A stretch of 64,000 nt of DNA from an uncultured Paracoccaceae bacterium (GCA_947497065.1 CANMEQ010000005.1:124001-188000), one strand, 5' to 3'. Shown: positions 16,909-27,508, counted from the first letter of the stretch. Program-made: numbers and translations. Notes: generated by a model from the letters alone, not told the origin.

Positions 16909-17757
16909 TTACGATTTTTGTTTTTCGTGACGGCGTGCCGCTGATGGGAACACACCCATCAGACGGATGTGATCCGTGAAATAGTCCAGCTCTTCCATGG
17001 CCAGTTGCACATTTCTGTCGTCGGGGTGGCCTTCGACTTCGGCGTAGAACTGCGTGGCTGTAAAATGACCGCCAACCATGTAGCTTTCCAGTTTGGTCAT
17101 GTTCACACCGTTGGTCGCGAAACCACCCATTGCTTTGTACAACGCAGCGGGGATGTTTCTGACGCGGAACACGAAGCTGGTGACCATTCCGTGGTTGCCG
17201 CGCCGTTTGAAATCGGGCTCGCGGGACATGATCAAAAACCGTGTGGTGTTCCGGTCATGGTCTTCGATGTGGCGGGCTAAAATATCCAGCCCGTAGATGT
17301 CTGCCGCCATTTCAGATGCAAGGGCGGCTGCCGTCATATCGTCGCCAGCGGCCACATCCATGGCCGCGCGAGCATTGTCTGGGCTGACCTGCGGGTGAAT
17401 GCCGTTTTCGCGCAGGAACTTCCCGCACTGCGGCAAGATCACAACATGGCCACTGGCCGTTTTAATTTGGTCTACGCGGGCACCGGGTTTGCCCAACAGA
17501 TTAATGTGAACGCGGACAAAAGCTTCATCCACGATATGCAGGCCACTTTCTGGCAAAAGCGTATGCACATCACCCACGCGGCCATAGGTCGAATTTTCGA
17601 CGGCAATCATGCCCAAATCGGCATCACCTTTGCGCACGGCTTCGATGGCAGATTCGAATGTCGGACAGGGCAGCGGGTCGAAATCGGGCCGCGCCTCGAC
17701 GCAGGCTTGGTGCCCGTAGGCCCCTGGTTCACCCTGAAATGCGATGCGTTTGGTCAT
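16909..17757 (-). CDS. pheA: Prephenate dehydratase
   Basis: A 282-residue monofunctional PheA converting prephenate to phenylpyruvate in phenylalanine synthesis. The PDT domain begins MTKRIAFQGEPGAYGHQA and includes the catalytic-region motif NTTRFLIM. The C-terminal ACT domain (SFVFRVRNIPAALYKAMGGFATNGVNMTKLESY) mediates phenylalanine feedback. The ATG at 17757 has an AGGGGG ribosome binding site five bases away; a GTG six bases upstream is less likely. It is divergent from cycM. Confidence 0.95.
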   Translation of the reverse strand: MTKRIAFQGEPGAYGHQACVEARPDFDPLPCPTFESAIEAVRKGDADLGMIAVENSTYGRVGDVHTLLPESGLHIVDEAFVRVHINLLGKPGARVDQIKTASGHVVILPQCGKFLRENGIHPQVSPDNARAAMDVAAGDDMTAAALASEMAADIYGLDILARHIEDHDRNTTRFLIMSREPDFKRRGNHGMVTSFVFRVRNIPAALYKAMGGFATNGVNMTKLESYMVGGHFTATQFYAEVEGHPDDRNVQLAMEELDYFTDHIRLMGVFPSAARRHEKQKS

Positions 17758-17877
17758 CTTCACCCCCTAATTGCCCGAGTTTATCCAAAATTGGGCATTT
17801 CGTCGCGGTGCTACACCTTGATTATTGGCAGGGGAAGCGGATACACGGCGTTTAAAGAATTCAAAACGGGACGCGAC

Positions 17878-18399
17878 ATGTTCGACACAATGACAATGAC
17901 CAAGATTCTGGGCGGCGTTTGCGGCACATGGTTGGTTTTCTTGCTGGGCGGTTTTGCCGCTGAAACAATTTACCACGGCGGCGGCCACGGCCACGACGAT
18001 CATGCGGCTGGTTATGTTGTCGATGTTCCGGAGTCCGGCGCAGCTGGAGCAGAAGTTGAAGAAGGCCCCGCATTTGAAGAGGTTTTCGCCATGGCGTCCG
18101 CAGCTGACGGTGAAGGCCAGTGGCGTGCGTGTTCCGCGTGTCACGCTCTTGAAGAGGGTGTGAACGGCGTTGGTCCTAACCTTTACGGCGTTGTTGGCCG
18201 TGATGTCGCATCTGTGGGTGGCTTTGGTTACTCTGGCAACCTGATCGCCGTGAATGACGTTTGGACACCAGAAGAATTGAATGCGTTCCTCGAATCGCCA
18301 CGCAACTACGCACCGGGCACCGCGATGGGCTACAACGGCATGCGCCGCATCGAAGATCGTGCCAACCTGATTGCGTATCTCGCGACCATCGGCGGATAA
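17878..18399 (+). CDS. cycM: Membrane-anchored cytochrome c (CycM/c552 type)
   Basis: A 173-residue protein with an uncleaved N-terminal membrane anchor (MFDTMTMTKILGGVCGTWLVFLLGGFAAETIY). A His/Asp-rich and acidic linker follows, then a class I cytochrome c domain with the heme site CSACH and a methionine ligand region (GTAMGYNGM). The start and layout match Paracoccus-type CycM, which carries electrons from the bc1 complex to aa3 oxidase in the periplasm. It is monocistronic, with its own terminator, and divergent from pheA. Confidence 0.93.
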   Translation: MFDTMTMTKILGGVCGTWLVFLLGGFAAETIYHGGGHGHDDHAAGYVVDVPESGAAGAEVEEGPAFEEVFAMASAADGEGQWRACSACHALEEGVNGVGPNLYGVVGRDVASVGGFGYSGNLIAVNDVWTPEELNAFLESPRNYAPGTAMGYNGMRRIEDRANLIAYLATIGG

Positions 18400-18420
18400 G
18401 CGAACCATCACAGAAATTCC

Positions 18421-18452
18421 AAAAGCCGCGCCTTCGGGAGCGGCTTTTTTTG
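18421..18452 (+). terminator. Rho-independent terminator after cycM
   Basis: AAAAGCCGC pairs with GCGGCTTTT around a CTTCGGG-containing loop and is followed by a long T run. Confidence 0.9.
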
Positions 18453-18561
18453 TGTCAGATCCTTGCCGATCACGAAATTCTCACAGATTCTCAACTTGAA
18501 TGTTCGACAAATCGCGAATTAGCCTCAAGTATGCGATAAACCGCACAAATAGGAGCTTGTG

Positions 18562-20484
18562 ATGAAAACCACCCAACGCCGCCAATCAACGACTGCCATG
18601 GCCATCAGCCGGACGCGCAGCGCCTCAAAATGGCACATCGTTTTGGCAGGGTCGGTTTTGGCATTCGGCGCGGCTACGATGCTGCGGGCGGAGAACCACG
18701 AGAATATCACCATCTCGCACGGGTACACCAACTTTGGTGAGCTGATGTATCCCGCCGACATGGAGCACCTGAATTACGTGAACCCGAATGCGCCCAAAGG
18801 GGGCGAGATCAGCGTCGCGGCGCAGGGAACCTTTGACACATTCAACAACTTCACCCGCGAGGGGGCTGCTGCTGCGGGCACGACGCTGTTGTATGAAAGC
18901 ATTCTGACCAACACCGCGGATGATCCATACGGAAGCTACTGTTACCTCTGCACGACCCTTGAATACCCTGACAGCAAAGACTGGGTGATTTTCAACCTGC
19001 GTGAGGACGTGACATTTTCCGATGGCTCGCCCTTCACCGCCGAAGATATCGCCTTCGCTCATAATCTGATTATGGAGCAGGGTTTGCCGGAATACGTGGC
19101 CGTGGTTGGCGGCTACATCGAAGGGGTCGAGATCCTCGATACCTACCGTATCAAGTTCAACTTCGCCGAAGATGCGCCACGGCGTGATGTCATTGGCGTT
19201 GCGGGTGGCACGCGGGCGTTTTCAAAAGCGTGGTTCGAAGAAACCGGCGCGCGTCTGGATGAAAGCACCGATGTGCCATTCCTCGGGACGGCGGCCTATG
19301 TTTTGGGAAGCTATGACACCAACCGCCAGATCATTTACGAACGGGACCCTGATTGGTGGGGTGCTGCACATCCGATGAACATTGGTCAGGCCAATTTCGA
19401 TACAATCAGGTACGAGTACTTTTCAGATTCCTCCGCGTCTTTTGAGGCCTTCAAGGCGGGTGAATACACCTTCCGCAATGAAAACTCTTCGCTGCTTTGG
19501 GCCACAGGGTATGATTTTCCTGCGATCGAAGATGGTTGGGTGAAAACGGAAGAACTGCCCGACGGGACGATCGGCTCGGCTCAGGCGTTTATTTTCAACC
19601 TGCGCGAAGAGCGGTTCCAGGACCCGCGCGTGCGGCAGGCGATCAGCCTGATGTTCAACTTTGAATGGTCGAATGACACGTTGTTCTACGGTTTGTATGA
19701 CCGTGTTGAATCGTTCTGGCAGAACTCCGATTTGCAGGCGCGTGGCATTCCAAGTGTCGCGGAAAACGCGATTTTGCAACCTTTGGTCGACGATGGCCTA
19801 TTGGACGCGTCGATCTTGTCGCAAGAAGCATCATTGCCCCCCATTTCTGATCCACGGCGCCCCACGGATCGCGCTAATCTGCGTCTCGCCTCATCTTTGC
19901 TAGACGAAGCGGGCTGGATCGCCGGTGATGACGGGATGCGCCGTAAAGACGGCGAGCTTTTGTCTGTCGAATTTCTACAGGCGTCGCCTGCGTTTGACCG
20001 TATCGTGAACCCCTATGTTGAAAGCCTGCGCCGTCTGGGTGTGGACGCCTCATTGAACCGAGTTGATTTTGCGCAATATATTGAGCGTCTTCAGGCGCCT
20101 GTCGACTTCGATATGATCAACCACACGATGACCCAAGGCTTTGAGCCGGGCAGTGGCCTGTTTCAGTGGTTTGGCTCCAAAACAGCGGCGGACAGCTCGC
20201 GCAACCTGATGGGCCTCGAGAATGAAGCGGTGGATCGGTTGATCGATGTTATTATCGCGTCTGAAACCTTGGAAGACCTGCAAACAGCCAGCCGCGCGTT
20301 GGACCGTGTTTTGCGTGCCGAAGCCTTCTGGGTGCCGCAGTGGTACAAATCGGTGCATTCGGTGGCCTACTACGACATTTTCGATCATCCCGAAGAATTG
20401 CCACCCTTTGCACTGGGGAACCTGTCGTTCTGGTGGTATGATGCTGAAAAAGCAGAAAAGCTCGAGGCTGAAGGCGCATTTTGA
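18562..20484 (+). CDS. yejA: Oligopeptide ABC transporter, periplasmic binding protein YejA-like
   Basis: A 640-residue family-5 solute-binding protein. A long basic N region and hydrophobic core (HIVLAGSVLAFGAATMLRAEN) form the export signal. Mature motifs include NYVNPNAPKGGEISVAAQGTFDTFNNF, typical of YejA, and RDPDWWGAAHPMNIGQANFDTIRYEYFSD. A strong AGGAG ribosome binding site precedes the ATG at 18562. First gene of yejABEF, an importer of oligopeptides (and microcin C in E. coli). The true ligand here is not determinable. Confidence 0.92.
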   Translation: MKTTQRRQSTTAMAISRTRSASKWHIVLAGSVLAFGAATMLRAENHENITISHGYTNFGELMYPADMEHLNYVNPNAPKGGEISVAAQGTFDTFNNFTREGAAAAGTTLLYESILTNTADDPYGSYCYLCTTLEYPDSKDWVIFNLREDVTFSDGSPFTAEDIAFAHNLIMEQGLPEYVAVVGGYIEGVEILDTYRIKFNFAEDAPRRDVIGVAGGTRAFSKAWFEETGARLDESTDVPFLGTAAYVLGSYDTNRQIIYERDPDWWGAAHPMNIGQANFDTIRYEYFSDSSASFEAFKAGEYTFRNENSSLLWATGYDFPAIEDGWVKTEELPDGTIGSAQAFIFNLREERFQDPRVRQAISLMFNFEWSNDTLFYGLYDRVESFWQNSDLQARGIPSVAENAILQPLVDDGLLDASILSQEASLPPISDPRRPTDRANLRLASSLLDEAGWIAGDDGMRRKDGELLSVEFLQASPAFDRIVNPYVESLRRLGVDASLNRVDFAQYIERLQAPVDFDMINHTMTQGFEPGSGLFQWFGSKTAADSSRNLMGLENEAVDRLIDVIIASETLEDLQTASRALDRVLRAEAFWVPQWYKSVHSVAYYDIFDHPEELPPFALGNLSFWWYDAEKAEKLEAEGAF

Positions 20485-20531
20485 TCGTCGCAGTGTCGAG
20501 GTTCAATAAGACCAAAAAAGGCAAAGACTGA

Positions 20532-21749
20532 ATGGGCGCCTATATCCTCAAACGATTGCTGTTGGTGATCCCCACATTGTTGGGGATCATGATCGTCAAT
20601 TTCGCGCTGACCCAATTTGTCCCGGGTGGACCGATCGAACAAATCATCGCGCAGCTGGAAGGCGGCGGTGATGTGTTCGAAGGGATCTCTGGTGGCGGGT
20701 CCGAGCTGGTCGATGACAGCGGCAACGACAGTGTCGGTGCACGTGGTTTGCCCCAAGAGTTTCTGGATGAGTTGCAGGTTGAATTCAACTTCGCTCGCAT
20801 CGTTTGCGAAGCGGGTTACACCGGCGAGCCTGATTTGGGGGCAGAGGAATGCACCTCCGTTCCGATCCCCGCGTTTGAGCGTTTTTTCCTGATGATGTGG
20901 GATTATATCCGGTTTGATTTTGGCGAAAGCTACTTCCGGTCCGTGTCTGTCATCGATTTGGTTCTGGAAAAGATGCCGGTTTCCATCACCTTGGGCCTGT
21001 GGTCCACGTTGATTGCCTACATGGTGTCTATCCCGTTGGGCATCAAAAAAGCCGTCCGCGATGGGTCGTCGTTTGATACGTGGACGTCTGCGGCGATCAT
21101 CGTGGGCTATGCAATCCCGGGGTTCTTATTTGCCATTTTGTTGATCGTGCTCTTTGCCTCCAACAATTGCTTCCGCATCCCCGGATTAGGGTTTCTAGAA
21201 GACAACGCCGTCCTCTGGTGGCTCTACGACTGGAACCCGACGTGCAACCGTCTGTTCCCATTGCGTGGCCTGACCTCGCCGGATTGGGAAGAGTTCAGCA
21301 CATTGGGCAAGATCGTAGACTATTTCCACCATATCGCGCTGCCCGTTCTGGCATCGACCATTTCGGCATTCGCGACACTGACGTTGCTGACCAAAAACTC
21401 GTTCTTGGATGAGATCAAAAAACAATATGTCATCACCGCGAAGGCGAAAGGTTTGAAAGAATCTCGCGTGCTTTACGGCCATGTGTTCCGCAACGCGATG
21501 TTGATTGTGATCTCTGGCTTTCCAGCCTTGTTTATCGGTGTGTTCTTCGGCGGCTCGTTGATCATCGAGACGCTGTTCTCGCTCGACGGGTTGGGGCGTT
21601 TGGGGTTTGAGGCAACGCTGCAGCGCGACTATCCGGTGATGTTTGGCACGCTGTTTGCGTTCTCTCTGATGGGGCTGGTCGTGGGCATTCTGACCGACAT
21701 CACCTATGTCCTGATCGACCCGCGCATTGATTTCGAGAGGAGGGGCTGA
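20532..21749 (+). CDS. yejB: Oligopeptide ABC transporter permease YejB-like
   Basis: A 405-residue inner-membrane permease beginning [24 protein letters not shown]. About six transmembrane segments are expected. A large periplasmic loop after TM1 (residues ~30-125) is typical of YejB, and the EAA-type loop is [28 protein letters not shown]. Its stop overlaps the yejE start (TGATG). Confidence 0.93.
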   Translation: MGAYILKRLLLVIPTLLGIMIVNFALTQFVPGGPIEQIIAQLEGGGDVFEGISGGGSELVDDSGNDSVGARGLPQEFLDELQVEFNFARIVCEAGYTGEPDLGAEECTSVPIPAFERFFLMMWDYIRFDFGESYFRSVSVIDLVLEKMPVSITLGLWSTLIAYMVSIPLGIKKAVRDGSSFDTWTSAAIIVGYAIPGFLFAILLIVLFASNNCFRIPGLGFLEDNAVLWWLYDWNPTCNRLFPLRGLTSPDWEEFSTLGKIVDYFHHIALPVLASTISAFATLTLLTKNSFLDEIKKQYVITAKAKGLKESRVLYGHVFRNAMLIVISGFPALFIGVFFGGSLIIETLFSLDGLGRLGFEATLQRDYPVMFGTLFAFSLMGLVVGILTDITYVLIDPRIDFERRG

Positions 21750-22897
21750 TGAGCGACGTGACCCTTCCCACAACGCCAAAGAAACGCTGGTATCATCTGT
21801 CGCCGTTGAACAAGCGGCGTTGGACGAACTTCACCCGCAACCGGCGCGCCTATTGGTCGCTTTGGATTTTCCTGTTCTTGTTCGTGTTGTCACTGTTTGC
21901 CGAGTTTTTGGCCAACGACAAACCGATCTTGGTGAAATACCGCGGCGAGATTCGCATGCCGGTTTTCAATTTCTACAGCGAACAATCCTTTGGCGGTGAT
22001 TTCCCGACCGAGGCGGAATACAAAGACATCGAAGTTAAATGTCTGATCGAAACTGGCGGGCTAGAGGATTGCTTTTACGAGCCTGAAAGCTTGATCGCGG
22101 CCGCCCAAACCGGTGAGATTGACAGCCCTGATTTCGAAAAAGGCTGGCTGCTCTGGCCGCCTATTCCCTACAGCTACAACACCATCGTCGACATTCCTGG
22201 CGTGGCGCCATCTGCGCCCGATGAAAACAACTGGCTTGGCACCGATGACACCAAGCGCGACGTGCTCGCGCGGGTGATTTACGGGTTCCGCCTGTCGATC
22301 TTGTTTACCATTATCGTCACGACATGCGCCTCGGCTATCGGGATTATCGCAGGTGCGGTCCAAGGTTACTTTGGCGGCTGGGTTGATTTGGTGTTCCAAC
22401 GGGTGCTGGAAATCTGGGGCTCTACGCCGTCGCTCTACGTGATCATTATTCTTTTCGCGATCTTGGGGCGCAGTTTCTGGCTGCTTGTGTTTTTAACCAT
22501 TCTGTTTGGCTGGCCGGCCTTGGTGGGCGTGGTGCGGGCCGAATTTTTGCGGGCGCGCAATTTCGAATATGTACGCGCAGCCAAGGCGCTGGGCGTGTCG
22601 GATCGCACGATCATGTTCCGCCATATGTTGCCAAATGCCATGGTGGCCACCGTCACGATGTTGCCGTTCCTGATCACAGGCACGATTGCGACGCTCGCCT
22701 CGCTTGATTTTCTTGGGTTTGGTTTGCCATCGTCCGCCCCGTCCTTGGGCGAGATGACGCTGCAGGCGAAACAAAACCTGCAGGCCCCGTGGCTGGGCTT
22801 CACCGCGTTCTTCACCTTTGCGATCATGTTGTCGCTTTTGGTGTTCATTTTCGAAGGCGTGCGTGATGCCTTTGACCCTCGAAAGACCTTCTCATGA
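21749..22897 (+). CDS. yejE: Oligopeptide ABC transporter permease YejE-like
   Basis: A 382-residue permease of the DppC/YejE type. It starts with a cytoplasmic tail, LSPLNKRRWTNFTRNRRAYWSLWIF, and has an extended periplasmic segment ending NNWLGTDDTKRDVLARVIYGFRLS. The EAA loop is EFLRARNFEYVRAAKALGVSDRTIMFRHMLPNAM. It overlaps yejB at the start and yejF (ATGA) at the end, so the three are translationally coupled. It pairs with YejB to form the channel. Confidence 0.94.
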   Translation: MSDVTLPTTPKKRWYHLSPLNKRRWTNFTRNRRAYWSLWIFLFLFVLSLFAEFLANDKPILVKYRGEIRMPVFNFYSEQSFGGDFPTEAEYKDIEVKCLIETGGLEDCFYEPESLIAAAQTGEIDSPDFEKGWLLWPPIPYSYNTIVDIPGVAPSAPDENNWLGTDDTKRDVLARVIYGFRLSILFTIIVTTCASAIGIIAGAVQGYFGGWVDLVFQRVLEIWGSTPSLYVIIILFAILGRSFWLLVFLTILFGWPALVGVVRAEFLRARNFEYVRAAKALGVSDRTIMFRHMLPNAMVATVTMLPFLITGTIATLASLDFLGFGLPSSAPSLGEMTLQAKQNLQAPWLGFTAFFTFAIMLSLLVFIFEGVRDAFDPRKTFS

Positions 22898-24477
22898 CGC
22901 GGATTTTAGACGTCCAGAACCTGACCGTTGATTTCCGCCAAGACGGCGAAACAACCCACGCCGTGCGCGGTGTTTCGTTTCATGTTGATAAGGGCGAAAC
23001 TGTTGCGCTGGTGGGGGAATCCGGATCGGGTAAATCTGTTTCGGCCTTGTCGACGGTGCAGTTGCTTGGCGAAAGTGCGACGGTGGGCGGGTCTATCACC
23101 TACGACGGCGATCAGATGGTCGGCGCGTCTGAAGCCAAGTTGCGCCAGGTGCGCGGGAACGATATCAGCTTTATTTTCCAAGAGCCGATGACCTCGCTCA
23201 ACCCGCTTCACACGATTGAAAAGCAGCTGCGCGAAAGCATCGAGTTGCACCAAGGTTTGCGCGGTGATGCCGTGCGGGACCGCATTGTTGAGCTGCTTGA
23301 ACAGGTCGGCATCCATGATGCAGCCAACCGATTGACGGCCTATCCCCACCAGCTGTCCGGTGGGCAACGCCAACGTGTGATGATCGCGATGGCGCTGGCC
23401 AATGGGCCTGAGTTGCTGATCGCGGACGAACCGACGACCGCGCTGGACGTGACCATTCAAGCCCAAATTCTAGATCTGCTGGCTGACTTGAAACGCGACC
23501 TTGGGATGAGCCTTTTGTTCATCACCCATGACCTGACGATCGTGCGCAAAATTGCGGACCGTGTCTGCGTGATGAAAGACGGGCAGATCGTTGAAGCCGG
23601 CCCGACGGCCGCGCTTTTTGCCAACCCGCGTCATCCTTACACCCGCATGTTGCTTGAGGCGGAAAGCACAGGCACCCCGGCACCAGTCGCGCCGAACGCA
23701 CCTGTATTGGCCGAAGCCGAGCATTTGAAGATTTGGTTCCCTATCCAAACTGGCCTGCTGCGCCGCACCACAGGCTATGTGAAAGCGGTGAACGACGCGA
23801 CTTTTTCGGTCCGGGCAGGGGAAACGATTGGCATCGTTGGCGAGTCTGGCTCTGGCAAAACGACATTGGCACTGGCGATGATGCGTTTGATCCGGTCAGA
23901 AGGGCGGATCGTGTTTATGGGGCGCGACATTCAAGGCCTGCGCGAAGGGCAGATGCGCCCATTGCGCACGGATATGCAGATTGTGTTCCAAGACCCTTAC
24001 GGCTCTCTCTCCCCTCGGATGACGGTGGAGCAGATCATTGCCGAAGGGCTAACCGTGCATGGCACCGAAGCCGGTCAAAAACCGCGTGAAATGGTGGCCG
24101 ACATTATGCGCGAGGTCGGGTTGCTGCCCGAGATGATGGATCGTTACCCTCATGAATTCTCTGGTGGGCAACGCCAACGGATCGCCATCGCGCGGGCGAT
24201 GATCCTACGTCCGAAACTTGTTGTTCTGGACGAGCCGACATCGGCGTTGGACATGACCGTGCAGGTGCAGATTGTTGAGCTGCTGCGCGATTTGCAAAGG
24301 CGCTATAAGCTTGGCTACCTGTTCATTTCCCACGATCTGAAAGTTGTGCGCGCTCTGTCGCACAAGGTTATCGTGATGAAACGGGGGGATGTGGTTGAAG
24401 CGGGTGACGCCGATGCAATTTTCGACGCCCCCGAAACAGAATATACACGTGAATTGATGAAAGCGGCCTTCGACTAG
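22894..24477 (+). CDS. yejF: Oligopeptide ABC transporter, dual ATP-binding protein YejF-like
   Basis: A 527-residue protein made of two fused ABC ATPase domains. Domain 1 has Walker A GESGSGKS, signature LSGGQRQRV and Walker [13 protein letters not shown]. Domain 2 has [17 protein letters not shown] and [12 protein letters not shown]. An oligopeptide-transporter C-terminal segment follows domain 1. This fusion is diagnostic for YejF/GsiA-like systems, here YejF because of the gene order. The stop overlaps the convergent hydrolase gene by four bases. Confidence 0.94.
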   Translation: MTRILDVQNLTVDFRQDGETTHAVRGVSFHVDKGETVALVGESGSGKSVSALSTVQLLGESATVGGSITYDGDQMVGASEAKLRQVRGNDISFIFQEPMTSLNPLHTIEKQLRESIELHQGLRGDAVRDRIVELLEQVGIHDAANRLTAYPHQLSGGQRQRVMIAMALANGPELLIADEPTTALDVTIQAQILDLLADLKRDLGMSLLFITHDLTIVRKIADRVCVMKDGQIVEAGPTAALFANPRHPYTRMLLEAESTGTPAPVAPNAPVLAEAEHLKIWFPIQTGLLRRTTGYVKAVNDATFSVRAGETIGIVGESGSGKTTLALAMMRLIRSEGRIVFMGRDIQGLREGQMRPLRTDMQIVFQDPYGSLSPRMTVEQIIAEGLTVHGTEAGQKPREMVADIMREVGLLPEMMDRYPHEFSGGQRQRIAIARAMILRPKLVVLDEPTSALDMTVQVQIVELLRDLQRRYKLGYLFISHDLKVVRALSHKVIVMKRGDVVEAGDADAIFDAPETEYTRELMKAAFD

Positions 24478-25166
24478 GCGCTGATGGTCACAACCGCGGG
24501 CGACAGCCCTTCGATCTCACAGGTGCAGGTCTGGCCTTTTGCGATGGGGCCAACGCCTGACGGTGTGCCGGTCATAATGACGTCACCGGGGTGCAATTCG
24601 ACATAGGTCGACAAGATCGAGATGATTTCAGGCACGGACCAGATCAATTTGGTCAAATCGCTGTCTTGGCGGGTTTCACCGTCGACATCGGCGCGCACAA
24701 ACCCTGATGACAGGTGCCCGACTTCTTCGACAGGGTGCACGGCGCCGATCACGGCGGAGTTGTCGAACCCTTTGGACATATCCCAAGGCCAGCGTTTCTC
24801 TTTCGCAAGATTTTGCAGATCGCGGCGCGTCAAATCGTTGCCGGAGGCATAGCCGTACACATGGCTAAGGGCCTCGTCCTCGGCGATATCTTTGCCGCCA
24901 GTTTTCATCACCACAACCAGTTCTGCCTCGTGGTGCAAATCATCGGTCTGCGACGGGTAGGGGATGGTGGCCCCAGACGGCACATAGCAGCTGGGCGGTT
25001 TGAGAAAGAAGATCGGCGTGTTTGTCTTCGGATCGCCGCCCATTTCCACAACATGCGCGTTGTAGTTTTTACCAACGCAAAGAATGCGGTGAATGCCAAT
25101 CGTGTCGTCTGCTTTGGTGGACGTCAGGGTTGGAACAGCGGGTGGGCGAATGTCGACAGCGGCCAT
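24474..25166 (-). CDS. Fumarylacetoacetate hydrolase family protein
   Basis: A 230-residue FAH-domain enzyme. Motifs are ILCVGKNYNAHVVEMG, DLHHEAELVVVM (metal-ligand Glu residues), GYASGNDLTRRDLQ and VIMTGTPSGVGPI. Members cleave C-C bonds or isomerise or decarboxylate small keto acids with Mg2+; some are oxaloacetate decarboxylases or acylpyruvases. The exact substrate is not inferable. It is downstream of, and facing, yejF, with no obvious functional link. Confidence 0.9.
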   Translation of the reverse strand: MAAVDIRPPAVPTLTSTKADDTIGIHRILCVGKNYNAHVVEMGGDPKTNTPIFFLKPPSCYVPSGATIPYPSQTDDLHHEAELVVVMKTGGKDIAEDEALSHVYGYASGNDLTRRDLQNLAKEKRWPWDMSKGFDNSAVIGAVHPVEEVGHLSSGFVRADVDGETRQDSDLTKLIWSVPEIISILSTYVELHPGDVIMTGTPSGVGPIAKGQTCTCEIEGLSPAVVTISA

Positions 25167-25194
25167 GTGGTCTCCGATCGGGGTTATTTAGGTC

Positions 25195-26619
25195 TTAATC
25201 CGGTCCGATCATGAAGCACGTCGTGCCCCTAGCTTGCAAGCGTGCACAGGCCAATTCAGCGCCATCGCGGGACAATCCCATGAAATTTGCATCGAATCCG
25301 CGGCTGGATTGGTTCACGCGACGCAGGCTGCCATCCAATGTGGACATTTCGTTCAACGCGACGCGCAGCAAAACACGCTCTGCCTGATAGCGGGAGCCGT
25401 AGCGGCCCACGTTGATGCCCCACAACCGACTTCCTGATGTTGAAATGCGTGTCACGACCTCAGGTTCTGATGGTGCAGGGGCGGCTTGTTGAACAGCGGC
25501 CAGCACGACATCGCCGGGGCGTTCAGGCGGTGTTGGTGTGGCGTTCGGTGCGGCGGCTGCGGTTTGCAAAACCTCTGTCACGGTGTTTTCGATGACGGAG
25601 TTGTCGACCACGAGAACCTCAGCCGGGGCCGGTTCTGGTGTCACAACCTCGGGCACGGCACGGGCTTGCGGGCGCAAAGACCGCGCGACCAAGCCGTTTA
25701 CGCGCACAGTGCGCGCAGTTGTGCCGGGTGCGGGCGCATCGGCGCTGCCGGACCGTTGGGGGGCAACGGGGCTCGGGCGATCAACGCGCGCTGTGCTGGG
25801 CGCGCGGGCGAACCCCATGTCGAGCAATTCAGCCACGCGTGCGTTGCGCTGTGCGGTGGAGGATCCGCCAAACATTGTCGCAATAATCCGTTCCTGACCG
25901 CGCTCGGCAGAGGCGACCAGGTTAAAGCCAGCGGCTCGGGTATAGCCGGTTTTGATCCCGTCCGCGCCACGGTAGGCGCCAAGAAAGCGGCGGTTCGTGT
26001 TGGCCACTTCGCGCACGCCGGCATCGGTCGTGATGCGGCTGAAGATGTTATAATACTGTGGGAAATCGTAGATCATGTGGCGGCCAAGGGTGGTCATGTC
26101 GCGGGCGGTGGACAGGTGACCGGCCTCGGTCAGGCCGTGGGCGTTGCGGAAAGTTGTGCGTGTCATGCCCATGGCGCGGGCTGTGGCTGTCATCCGGCGC
26201 GCGAAGGCCGCTTCGTTGCCCTCCAGCGCGATGCCGATGGCCGTGGCCGCATCGTTTGCCGATTTAACGCCAGCCGCACGGATCAGATAGCGGAACTGAA
26301 TGCGCTGGCCGGACACGAGGCCCAATTTCGAGGGCGGTTCATTCGCCGCCAAAGGCGTGATCGTCACCATATCATCGAGGGAAATCTCGCCCCGTTCGAC
26401 CGCTTGAAACGCGATGTACAGCGTCATCATTTTGGTCAGCGATGCAGGATGCAATTGCGTGTCCGCATTCCGAGAATGCAGGATTTCGCCCGTTCGCGCA
26501 TCCATAACCATCGCGGCATAGGGTGCGGACTGCCCGGTCGATGGCGCCAATGCGGCCAAAAACAGAGTGAACAATAGAAGAATGCCCGCGAACGCGGGAG
26601 ATTGAATACGACGTGTCAC
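25195..26619 (-). CDS. Serine-type D-Ala-D-Ala carboxypeptidase (peptidase S11) with C-terminal SPOR-like domain
   Basis: A 474-residue exported penicillin-binding protein. It has an N-terminal signal (IQSPAFAGILLLFTLFLAALAPSTGQSA). The catalytic motifs are SLTK (SxxK), SAN (SxN) and KTG (in DGIKTGYTRAAG). A Pro/Ala-rich linker (about residues 285-395) leads to a C-terminal domain of about 75 residues (LWGINVGRYGSRYQAERVLLR...) resembling SPOR, which binds denuded septal peptidoglycan. It trims pentapeptide stems, probably at the division site. This architecture is common in Rhodobacterales. Confidence 0.92.
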   Translation of the reverse strand: MTRRIQSPAFAGILLLFTLFLAALAPSTGQSAPYAAMVMDARTGEILHSRNADTQLHPASLTKMMTLYIAFQAVERGEISLDDMVTITPLAANEPPSKLGLVSGQRIQFRYLIRAAGVKSANDAATAIGIALEGNEAAFARRMTATARAMGMTRTTFRNAHGLTEAGHLSTARDMTTLGRHMIYDFPQYYNIFSRITTDAGVREVANTNRRFLGAYRGADGIKTGYTRAAGFNLVASAERGQERIIATMFGGSSTAQRNARVAELLDMGFARAPSTARVDRPSPVAPQRSGSADAPAPGTTARTVRVNGLVARSLRPQARAVPEVVTPEPAPAEVLVVDNSVIENTVTEVLQTAAAAPNATPTPPERPGDVVLAAVQQAAPAPSEPEVVTRISTSGSRLWGINVGRYGSRYQAERVLLRVALNEMSTLDGSLRRVNQSSRGFDANFMGLSRDGAELACARLQARGTTCFMIGPD

Positions 26620-26791
26620 GCCACTGCCTCTTATACTGCCTCGTGAGCCCCTTGTTTTTTAGTGGGGTCTCATCATTACCCAGAAACGTAGCACAGGTGA
26701 TCGTTTCAGAAAATACCTTATTTTCAAAGGCTTTCGGTGTGACATCCCTGCACGGAAGGGCACATCTAGCGGGTGACCCTAGGGCGCAACC

Positions 26792-27508
26792 CTATATGGC
26801 GGGCAAGGGGCGGTGTTGTGACAAAGTCGTGACCAGCTCGGGCAATTCGCTGAGGGCGGTGATCTGCCGAAACCGGCGGTGGCCCACAGGGGCGTCCGCT
26901 TTTTCATATTCCCAGGTCAATTCGTGGGGCACATGAACGCCCCACAGGCCAGCCTTGAGCGGGGGCAGAACGTCTGATTTCAACGAATTGCCCACCATCA
27001 TCTGGTTGGGCGTGTCGTGTTGGGCAAAAATATGGGCATAGACCTCTGCTGTTTTGTCGCTGACGATCTCAACACGGTCAAAGAGCGGACCCAGCCCCGA
27101 TTGGGCCAATTTGCGCTCTTGGTCCAAAAGATCGCCTTTGGTGATCAGCAACACCTCCGCCACCGATTTGACCGCTTCAATCGCCTCTGCCACACCGTCC
27201 AAAAGCTCCACCGGGTCTTCCAGCATCGCCCGCCCCATGGACAACAGCTCCGCGATCACCTCCGCCGGAACGGAGCGATCGGTGACGTCAATCGCGGTTT
27301 CGACCATCGACAAGACGAACCCCTTAACCCCGAAGCCATAGATCGCCAAATTGCGCCGCTCGGCCGCTAAAAGACGCCCCATCAAGTTCTCAGGCTCGGC
27401 CCAATCCGCTAACATTTCGGCGAATCGTGCTTGAGTTATTTGAAAGCCGCGCTCGTTGTGCCATAGGGTGTCATCGGCGTCGAAAGCGATGGTCCAATTC
27501 GGGGTCAT
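26792..27508 (-). CDS. HAD superfamily hydrolase
   Basis: A 238-residue haloacid-dehalogenase-like hydrolase. Motif I is AFDADDTLWHNE (nucleophile and acid Asp residues), followed by a helical cap, motif II/III region VLLITKGDLLDQERKLAQSGL, and motif IV MVGNSLKSDVLPPLKAG. It resembles YjjG-type phosphatases. Base composition is odd: over much of the gene the plus strand is C-rich (hand count at 27181-27240: 28 C, 12 G), whereas the plus strand of neighbouring genes is G-rich, suggesting recent inversion or acquisition. Substrate unknown. Confidence 0.88.
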   Translation of the reverse strand: MTPNWTIAFDADDTLWHNERGFQITQARFAEMLADWAEPENLMGRLLAAERRNLAIYGFGVKGFVLSMVETAIDVTDRSVPAEVIAELLSMGRAMLEDPVELLDGVAEAIEAVKSVAEVLLITKGDLLDQERKLAQSGLGPLFDRVEIVSDKTAEVYAHIFAQHDTPNQMMVGNSLKSDVLPPLKAGLWGVHVPHELTWEYEKADAPVGHRRFRQITALSELPELVTTLSQHRPLPAI

